64,000 nucleotides of DNA from Lingula anatina (taxonomy: Eukaryota; Brachiopoda; Lingulata; Lingulida; Lingulidae). This document shows positions 55,499 through 64,000 of this stretch, in pieces. The notes under the pieces are model-generated. The model was not told where the DNA came from, ran no database searches, and was given only the letters and a program-made list of their open reading frames with translations. The translations under genes were made by a program, and so were the position numbers. The DNA lies in the NCBI RefSeq assembly GCF_001039355.2, contig NW_019774992.1, positions 219,958 through 283,957 on the forward strand, written 5' to 3'. Every line of letters starts with the position of its first letter. The first letter of the stretch is position 1.

Positions 55499-55742
55499 GG
55501 GGCCATTCCCACAGATATTTGGATCGATCTATCTCCCTGGAGAGACTCACTTATTTGCTATCAACTTAATTGGCTTAAATGTCTGTCACGCCTAGTAAAA
55601 CTGTTAGGGAGTAATTATCTTTACCCCCTAGCTGATTCGGTAGGCCTGACAGACATTTAAGCTGGTTAAGTTGATAGCAATTTAGTGAGGCTCCCCAGGG
55701 AGTTGGACCGATCCAGATGGATCGATCTAGGCATGGGACCCC
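55499..55742. mobile_element. Palindromic inverted-repeat element, about 244 bp
   Basis: Two arms of about 110 bp are inverted copies. The left contains TTGCTATCAACTTAATTGGC and AAATGTCTGTCACGCCTA; the reverse complement of the right contains TTGCTATCAACTTAACCAGC and AAATGTCTGTCAGGCCTA. Outer parts share GGATCGATC-type words and CTCCCTGG. The spacer is short. No coding capacity. A single-arm relative lies at 40525-40670. Confidence 0.85.
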
Positions 55743-55998
55743 AGTCTTAAAGTTTAGATCAATTTCCAGGCAAAAAATTCTGAATGAAACCAATCCTGAT
55801 TGGTGCCAAATGGCTCTTCTCTGCCTTCAATATTCCCATAAGGCAGCTACTGCATTCTGTTGGAAATGCCACATAGCCATTTGGTAGTTTCCGAGAATAT
55901 TACAGACTCTACACTGTCATAATGATAATAGGGATGATTTTTCAGTAATCTCTGAGTCTCTGGGTATGCTCCAATGGAAAACATAACACTGTGAGCGC

Positions 55999-56279
55999 AT
56001 TCACAACAGATGATCCTCGGATCTACTGATCAGCGGATCAAATATGGCAGTCTCCACATTAAAGCAGAGCCGACTTATCCGCTGATGGTCTCCCTGCTGC
56101 CACATGCGCTGTCCCAGCCAGGGACTAGTTTATCAAACCTGGGAGCTGTGATTTAATCCATTTAATGGCGGGTGCGGCGGGAGGGAGACCATCAGCAGAT
56201 TAGTCGGCTCTGCTTTCATGTAGAGACGGCCATATTTGATCTGCGGATCAGTAGATTCGAGGATGGTCTGTTGTGAATT
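55999..56279. mobile_element. Palindromic inverted-repeat element, about 281 bp
   Basis: Ends ATTCACAACAGA and TCTGTTGTGAAT are inverted repeats. Arms of about 105 bp mirror each other through GATCAAATATGGC, GCAGAGCCGACT and GCTGATGGTCTCCCT. The centre contains a short non-palindromic spacer. The GATCAAATATGGC core links it to the smaller element at 30310-30446. Confidence 0.87.
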
Positions 56280-56350
56280 CCCTCTATGATTCCTACATGA
56301 GACCTTTTATGTGAAGCAGTATGTTTAACAGATAAAATCTATATCGATAT

Positions 56351-56355
<5 letters not shown>

Positions 56356-56387
<32 letters not shown>

Positions 56388-56390
56388 CAG
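56356..56390. repeat. GATA microsatellite
   Basis: About eight GATA units. Confidence 0.9.
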
Positions 56391-58975
56391 CTTAATAACC
56401 TGGCTATTTCGTAAGATGGTTTCCTATACCATGTGGCTACGAATTAATGGATGAATGGTAAGATCAAATGAAATGGAGTGAAAAGTGAGGCAAATCAAAT
56501 TACAGAAATTAAATGTCTTCACTGAAAAAAGAGTTAAGCAGAAATGCTAGCAAAATCCCATGGCACACGCATGAATCTTTGTGTGGCACGAAAGCTGTTA
56601 TAACATAAAAAGACCATAGATAATTGTGCAATTCAATATACCATTTTGTGTAACATTTTTTGAATACATAATCAATACAAAGCTATCATAAGTTGGATCT
56701 GTGTTGCATTTTTATGCGGAAATGGTGAGGAACATGGACTGGTAAAAATGACATCATAAGATGAATTTAAAAGTTATCATCTGATTTGACTGCCTGGGAA
56801 ACAATTGGATGGGATACCACCGGATATCCATAAAGAGTACAATGTGTCTATTTGAATGAGAGGTGTAAAAGTGCTTACACCTGTGGCGTATTCTTCCTGA
56901 GCTAAGCTGGCGTGAATGAGGCGGGCATGTGAGCAAGGCCCTTTGATGAAGGGTCGAAAACGAAACAGCATGGTGCTTTTAGAACACGGGCACTTGCTCT
57001 TTGCAGAATTCCTTTGTTGTACATTGCAAAATGTGTGGAATTCGGGGATCTTAGTAATTCATAGTAATACCATGGAAAAATGGCCACTTAATACAATGAC
57101 TTGGACTGACAGTATTTCAACTATTTGCTTGTAACTACTTTGGTCAGTTTGCTTGGAAATAAAACTAGCATCTTTCTGAATCTATTATTTCATATAAATT
57201 GTATGAATTCAGAGAGAGAGAGAGATAGAGAGAGAAAGAGAGAGAGAGAAAGAGAGAAGACCAGTAAAAAAAAGGGGGAGGAAGGGGGGAATGAACACCT
57301 TTTTATTTAAAAGAAATGGTCCATCTTGAATCAAAATATAATCTAGGTTATATGCCTTTTATCCAGTTGGTTTAGCAAAGGAAGCTGAACCCCTTTTCAC
57401 GATTGGAGAGAGAGAGAGAAAGAGAGAATGAAAGAGAGACTGACTGTAAAAGGAATATTTCAAGATGGCCTCATCAGTTTAAATCAAGTCATTTATATGG
57501 TGCCACTCAGTTTCCTGGAAAAACCAGTGCATAATCTTCTTCTAATTCTTTCCGCTGTAAACTAATCACACCGTGTGTCTTTTTACCAACAAACCAGACA
57601 CAAGGCTGTGCTAGCTGCATGAAACATCTCTGTCTGGGCTTGGTTTTCTTAAGGGAATTAAAGATCCTAAAGATCCAAAAAATTGTCCTAACTTTTAGAT
57701 AGAAAATTTTGGATTTATTCCGTTTAGGATGAATCAGTACTGTAACAGTGCCCTGTTAATAAAAATTACTAGTAATCATTTTTCAAGAGATTTTTTTTTA
57801 ACCTGTGAGGTGTGATGTTTCAGCCCTTCTTCAAAGGGGCTTGAATTTCACCATAAATCAGGGATGGTCTTCTAAAAATAAGTAGCATGTTTGCCGTTTC
57901 TATCTTTTATGAAAACAGATACAAGTTTCATTAACGTTGACCACTATTGATTTCTCTTCGGTCAGAGTAGCTGAGTAGAATTTTGCTCTTGAAATTTATG
58001 GGTCAATTTTCAGTTTTCAGATGGGTTGTGAATTAAACCAGCCAGAGGAAAGGCCCTGATGCACAGCTTTATGAATTATTCAGTCTATGTGCTTGCATTA
58101 TGTACAGCAATAACTGCTAAACCTATGTGGGGCACGTTTTTAGCTCTGGGATTCGGTTGTTGTTTTTATCTGACATGACTTCATTTAGGCATAATATTGT
58201 CTGCAATAGTCTCTCTCTCTCTCTCTTTGGCAATTGTGGGTATGAAAAGATATATATATATATAATGGAAGATTAAACATTTGATAAGCCACTTTTTCTT
58301 GTTCATGATAATGAATATAACAAAAGCAGTAAAAAAATCGATGATAACTATATTATAGTAGAAAATTACGATTTGAATGATAATTAAAACAATTTCTGAG
58401 TAAGTATGATATTTGAAAATCAAACTAAAACCCCAGCTACTGGTAGCATAGGTACATTAAAACGTAGGCAAATAAAGTGATTTCTTTTCTTTCATGCATG
58501 ATTAAAATACAGCTGTGTTTAATACACTTATACTAAGTCATGTTTTCTGTGGTTGTCACTCACCTGTATGGCCACCAGTGATTTATCACTCAGAATGCTG
58601 CTCGATCACTACTGCTATCACATTTCAAGGAAATGCTGCATACGATCTCACTTTTCCTAGCAACCCGAAGCTCGAGACACCAAACTCCTTGAAAATAACG
58701 GAATGAAAAAGCCAAGCTATTTAATCTCCACAGAGTGCACGTCTTTTCATAAGACCATAGATGAATGTAATTAGTTTGTGGTCGTAAGGAAACGTATGGA
58801 TTTATGAAGCCTGTTATTAGAATCTTGAACTCTGATTGGATGATTGCCAGGTTGTGGATGTATTTTGCTGATATCTGGTATAGATATTTGTATTGTGGAA
58901 ATAACTAGTGTCTGTCAGTCAGCCTGTCAATTTTATGGATTTATTTACATTAATTTTTTTGTATGTGTGTGTGTT

Positions 58976-59013
<38 letters not shown>

Positions 59014-59696
59014 GAGGGGGAGGGCACTGTGTACTGCTATGAAGTTGTGCTGTAGGACTGAATGTGTAGAGAGTTAATGGAAAAATTTGAGTTTAACCAC
59101 AAATCAATTCCATAGATTATTTAAACCAACAGATATTTTTGCCTGCAGGTGTAGAAGCAGCAAATCTACGCAAACAGTATTAATTTTTTTTCTTCCTCTG
59201 GTGTGATAGTTAATATGTGATAGTAATGTGGCCATAATCATGTTAAGTGAATTGTGATACCTTTAAGAAAACCTTACCTTTTTCAACAAGAACACTATGG
59301 ATGAAGCACATTCAATTTCCAGTGCTATTATGCAATACTACTTCAGATGCACTTGCAGCAGGCTTCCTGCAGACTGACAAGCTTCCCATATGGGAATAAA
59401 GAACACGGAGCTCATGCATTTATTATTATCTGAAGTGTTGTGTTTACTGTATTGACACTTCTTAATTGATGGATAATGGTATGAAAAGCACAAGTGTATA
59501 GCCCTGTAGGCACAATTTTTTTCAAAGGGGGGGGGGGGGGGCTCGTTTTCTGTAAAAGCAAAGCTTTTTACCCCCTAATTGAACTAACTTGTGAAATGTC
59601 ATTGAACCTAGATTAAATTTTTAGTCGAAGCAGACTATTTTCCAGCCGAAGGTTAATTCTTTTAAATCCACCAGCCTTCCCCCCTTCCAGAGCCTG

Positions 59697-59745
<49 letters not shown>

Positions 59746-59838
59746 TAGCATATGCAGATTTCCTCCTTTTTTATTTGTGAAAGAGGAATATTAATTGACA
59801 GTTGTTGGGTTTAGTATAAAATGCCCCACACCCCCCCC
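56391..59838. other. Gene-free stretch, part 3
   Basis: No exon recognised. Impure GA-rich tracts lie at 57210-57258 and 57405-57440. A CT run is at about 58210-58228, followed shortly by a TA run. GT passing into GA occupies about 58962-59014, a G run about 59526-59541 and a GT microsatellite 59700-59744, leading to the N gap. Confidence 0.5.
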
Positions 59839-60113
59839 NNNNNNNNNNNNNNNNNNNNNNNNNNNNNNNNNNNNNNNNNNNNNNNNNNNNNNNNNNNNNN
59901 NNNNNNNNNNNNNNNNNNNNNNNNNNNNNNNNNNNNNNNNNNNNNNNNNNNNNNNNNNNNNNNNNNNNNNNNNNNNNNNNNNNNNNNNNNNNNNNNNNNN
60001 NNNNNNNNNNNNNNNNNNNNNNNNNNNNNNNNNNNNNNNNNNNNNNNNNNNNNNNNNNNNNNNNNNNNNNNNNNNNNNNNNNNNNNNNNNNNNNNNNNNN
60101 NNNNNNNNNNNNN
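59839..60113. other. Assembly gap (275 N)
   Basis: Runs of N. Both flanks look alike: GGGTTTAGTATAAAATGCCC then C-rich on the left, TTGGGTTTAATAAAAAACCC then C-rich on the right. The gap may hide a tandem duplication or a homopolymer-rich repeat. Confidence 0.97.
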
Positions 60114-62184
60114 TTTTTGGGTTTAATAAAAAACCCCCCCCCCCCCCCCCAAAAAAAAAAAAAAAAAAGAAAAAGAAAAAATACAGAGTGAGAGAGAGGA
60201 CCTTCAAAAGAGTGGTCCTCCTTTTTTTTTAAGCAATTCTTTGCCCTAAGCATCCCTGAAAATGGAATTAATCTTTCTAAATTGCACCGTGGAGAGATGA
60301 AATGGGAGTGAGAGTGGCAGTGGTGCCTGGGTTACACGTCAGCTGTTGGGAAAATTGATTGATATCTGACTGGTGGAGAGGTCTTTTGTCATTATTTACA
60401 TATTTGCCAGACGGATCCTAGCAGATTCAATAGAAAATTAACAGACTGATGTTTTCATCTTTTTTAGTGTTTTGTTATGTTAGATTGTCAGTGCGTGTCC
60501 CGGCAAATTTCAACACAACGAATAAAAAAAGAAAAAACAAAGGGGAAAAATCGACCTCATGTAGTTCTGTGAATGATTATGTACTCTAATTCATCTTTTC
60601 ATTAATGTGCATTTAGTATCAGTTAACAGTAAACCAGTAAATGACAATTGCCTATAATTGCTCACAAAGAATTTCTGTGATGAGAAAAATCAATGAACTT
60701 TTTGTGATGAAAAAAAAATTATTGGATTTGTGGGTTAATCAAATCAATGTGATTAGCCTACTATGGTTCTGCTTCTGTTTCCTTAATTCTGGTTTTATAA
60801 TTGTCATGAAAATGTGTATTTTAAGATATGAACACGCTTTGCCTTACATAGACCAGTTGTTCTTAGCAATATCTGGTGTAAGCTGATACAAAATTCCAGG
60901 CCACTTATCCGTCTGTAGTCAGGTTATTATTACTGACGTAACACCCCTGATGATTTGGTTGCTTTGCTATGATTGCGGAAAAGCACCAGCAAACAAAGGG
61001 AAACAACGGATAAAATTGAGTGGAACAGTGGGTAATATAAGAGAAAAATTTTGTTCAAGTAAATAAAATGTTCGACTTTGGAAATAATGCAGCAATGATC
61101 CAACATTGTGATATGATATTCAACAGGGAACTAATAGAATTCTGTGGTATCACTCAGCTGGACAAATCAGAACAATTTCCAAGGGGAGGGAGGTCTTTTT
61201 CTGAATAAGTTGACCTCACCGAGTGAAAATTTTACTCAGAGTTTTCCCAGCAAAAAGGACAGTTCATTCACCCCCCCCCCCCAAGCTATGGGTCTCCTCT
61301 TTTAGTATTGGGCAATTTTCAGTAAAACAAATAATGTTTCTGCAAGACGGATATCGCCACCCCTTATTCTCCCCGGTTTTGCTAACAATGACAAATGTGT
61401 GAAGCACTCTGCATTTCGACTTTTAAGCTTGAGGTCTTGCGTCCTCTTGTGGCTTGTTTGTAATTTTGTTTCACAGCTTCGTAAGCTTTTAGTTCATTTT
61501 CTAGCTGGCCATTTCCTCCAGTGTTCAGTTGCTCGGGGAACAAATTTGCTTGTAAAAGTAATTGAGTGAACTGAGTTAATTTTTAGTTGTGTAAGATTGA
61601 TGATTTTGTCATTAATCCTCCTCTTGGGAAATTTATATCTACTTGCCGTTGTGTCAGTGGAAACGCCTACTGTTTTTTTGAGGAAATAGCATGTAATAAT
61701 AGTCTCGGTAAATATTTATCCATATTTATCTCTTTTTCAGTCTTTATATGGAACAACACTGAGAGACATAAAGAGAAATATGAAAACTGCCACTGGGAGG
61801 TAGGGTTTTTTAAATATTTTGGAATATGTAATAACCCAGTGTTAGAATATATAATGATGCACATTTGCATTTTGGTGCAGTTATGATTTTTTTTATCTCT
61901 TAATGCAGATTTGGTAGATAGTTGTTATTGTATTTCTTTTTGATCTGTTTGACTTTTGGCAACTTCATTGTGTGTGATAGAAATCGGCCTACACAATGTG
62001 AGAAAGAAAAATATCTATGTAGAGGTCATCATGGGTAAACTCATTGTGTTAGATGAGACATGGAAGCAATCGACAGAAGTCCATCTAAATTAATTTTCTA
62101 TTATAAAACATGAATGATTAACAATAGATGTGACCATATATATTGAGAACTAGAGTTTTGATAACAGTTCTTTCACTTTTTCAG
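60114..62184. other. Gene-free stretch, part 4
   Basis: C and A runs follow the gap. Near 61200-61280, words such as TTTTCCCAGCAAAAA and a C run recall the interior of the inverted-repeat element at 35280-35444, suggesting a decayed relative. No exon seen before the acceptor at 62183-62184. Confidence 0.45.
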
Positions 62185-62909
62185 TCATTGGAAAAAGTCG
62201 GAGGCAGAACTCTCCAAGCTGAATTATGATTTTGATATCAACAAAGCCACGGAACTGAAGAATAAAGGCAATGCGTGCTTCAGAGAAAAGGATTATGAAA
62301 CAGCACAGAATTACTACTCACAGGTACATTTGTACTGCTGTTTCATCCATCAGGAGTCACACACCCCCCCTCACACACACAACCTGACCTGTATTCACTC
62401 TCATAACTTTAAGTCAATGTTACAATACAGTTTTTAACTCCATAACATCTCAGTAGAAGTGAGATAGAATCAACTCAACACGATTGCGTCATGTTTCCAG
62501 ACATTGATGAAAACCATACAAGGCATTATTTTCAGTTAATTAAATTATAATAATGTTATCTCTAGAAATGTTTTTACGATCTAGAATTTTGAAAAATTGC
62601 CATCGTGTAAGAATTTTCTTCACTTTAGTATTTAGTTTAGGACAGCCACCCAATATGAATATATGTCACGCATGCGTTCATGCATGCTTACAAACATGCA
62701 CACACATACGCATTTCTATGTCATTGTTCATATTCTTAAAAGTTCAACCTTAATACTTACTGTATCCAGGCCATAGACTTCTGTCCTCCCAGCCAGAAAC
62801 GTCCAGTGTGTACCAAGCTTCACCCAGACCACCTGGACAAAGGCTGCAGTAGTGGTCAAGTGGGCAGTCCTGGGCCAGCACTGGACAAAATCTGGTACGT
62901 AGCTACGTG

Positions 62910-62958
<49 letters not shown>

Positions 62959-63951
62959 ATACACATAGGCAAATTTAAAGTATACACACGAACACATTGA
63001 AATGCATCCATGCCAACACTGTACGGGTAGAATATGCTGCATCAGGCTGGGGGTCCTTTTTTCTGAAAAGTAGACTTTTTTAACTGACCCAGCTTGAAGA
63101 GGGACATAGAACCTAAATATTTCTATTCACAGAGAACCTTTGCCAACCAAAAGGATGTTTCTTTTGTACCTCCAAATTCCCCTGTCTATGTGCATTTATA
63201 AGGAGAGAGAGAGAATACTAGAAGGCAATCATTCACGTCCCCACACATCTTCTGTACAGGTTGTTGGATTACATCCAGGCCTCCAAATTCCTGGTGAATG
63301 ACTTAATTAAAAACACTTGTACCTGTTCCAGTTAAAACCTTGTTCTCATCTCTCACTCTCCAGGTACAAGCTTCCTGCAGCCCTGTACAGCAACAGAGCC
63401 CAGTGTTTCCTGCACCTAGGGGAGTATGAGAGTGCCCTTGAGGACTGTAACCAGGCCATCGCCAGGTGTATGGAAGGTGAGGGACAGAGCTGGTTATAGA
63501 GGGGTTATGGGGGTAAGGGGGTAAGTTGGCCTAGAGGGGGGTGGGTGGGAAGGGGATTAAAGGCCTGCTTAGTCACACTGACCATTGTCAGGTGTATGGA
63601 AGGTAAGGGACAGGGACAGAATAGAGGTGGACAGGGATAAGATTTTTCCAGCTAGTATCAGCACATTTCTGACTTTTTGGGAGCCAAAAATATTATTGGC
63701 CTAAGTTTTTGATTTAAAGCTAAGATCATTTCAATACTTAACCCTGCAAAATGTTTTAAGATTTTTTAAGCATAAACAATTTTTTTTAATTTTTAGAGTT
63801 GGAAGAAGCAAAAACTTTACGTCTGAAGTCCGTTTTCCGTCGAGCGAGAGCCCTTTATGAGCTGGAGTACTACCAGCAGGGGCTTCACGACGTCGGATAC
63901 TGTATCATCAAAAACAAAGAAGATGAGATGTTTAGAGATTTGTTTGATAAG
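62185..63951 (+). CDS. TPR-domain protein, partial
   Basis: Four exons (62185-62323, 62770-62894, 63364-63476, 63797-63951) join in phase and give about 177 residues. The first exon enters in phase 2 and the last leaves in phase 0, so the gene extends on both sides. TPR helices are clear: NKATELKNKGNACFREKDYE followed by AQNYYSQAI; ALYSNRAQCFLHLGEYESALEDCNQAI; and RLKSVFRRARALYELEYYQQGLHD. Between repeats 1 and 2 exon b inserts about 40 residues rich in Cys/Pro/Gly (DFCPPSQKRPVCTKLHP), unusual inside a TPR pair. It could be a co-chaperone-type TPR protein or the N-terminal part of a SMYD4-like or TTC3-like protein; I cannot decide. Exon c ends at a donor (63477) whose surroundings are duplicated 126 bp downstream. 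Confidence 0.8.
62905..62957. repeat. GT microsatellite in TPR-gene intron
   Basis: About 25 GT units with one TTT interruption, starting about 12 bp after the donor of exon b. Confidence 0.95.
63456..63613 (+). repeat. Duplicated exon end and donor in TPR gene
   Basis: CAGGTGTATGGAAGGTGAGG at the exon c border recurs as CAGGTGTATGGAAGGTAAGG about 126 bp downstream, with CCATCGC/CCATTGT upstream and GGACAG downstream also shared. The second copy has the stronger donor consensus (GTAAGG). Confidence 0.85.
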
Positions 63952-64000
63952 GTAACTACAGATAAGTTATGTCATATGAGTTTTAAATTATGGTGAAATA

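Noticed and set aside
59771-60253. Long open frames across the N gap
   Set aside because: They consist of undetermined bases and homopolymers.

Overview
This window is animal nuclear DNA. It has short phase-consistent coding exons with GT/AG borders, AT-rich introns and many CT/GA, GT/CA and TTTA microsatellites. It also has several small inverted-repeat elements, single-base ambiguities at 16013 and 45122, and a 275-base N gap. The protein set (kynurenine monooxygenase, proton-translocating transhydrogenase, NUDT8, CFAP107, MRPS22) fits a metazoan. Repeat style and general protein divergence suggest a lophotrochozoan, most likely a mollusc, but that is inference and no species is claimed.

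Layout. 1-5.5 kb, minus strand: 13 coding exons of kynurenine 3-monooxygenase, with the C-terminal exon off the left edge. 5.7-14.5 kb, plus strand: eight internal exons of nicotinamide nucleotide transhydrogenase, with neither gene end visible. 14.87-16.09 kb: an element of about 1.2 kb with terminal inverted repeats. 16.6-20.0 kb, plus: NUDT8-type Nudix hydrolase with an unusually long N-terminal exon. 22.9-24.2 kb, minus: CFAP107 (C1orf158-like axonemal protein), head-to-head with MRPS22 (24.7-29.5 kb, plus). 30.5-32.7 kb, minus: FkbM/Star-like membrane methyltransferase-fold protein. 34.2-38.7 kb, plus: an all-helical, armadillo-like protein I cannot name, incomplete at its 3' side. 41.8-42.6 kb, minus: a fibronectin-III single-pass membrane protein. 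42.7-62.2 kb: about 19 kb without recognisable coding sequence, rich in microsatellites, minisatellites and inverted-repeat elements. 62.2-64 kb, plus: exons of a TPR protein that runs off the right edge.

Four of the first five genes encode mitochondrial proteins, and two of them (KMO, NNT) act on NADPH. There is no sign of an operon; strands alternate and the proximity may be chance.

The most unusual signal is a repeated pattern. At five exon borders in three unrelated genes, the splice junction itself has been tandemly copied into the adjoining intron. In NNT these are a strict 19-bp ladder of donor sites, an 82-bp duplication of an exon end whose coding differences are all synonymous, and a 110-bp array carrying the acceptor plus exon start. 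MRPS22 and the TPR gene have donor-containing copies.
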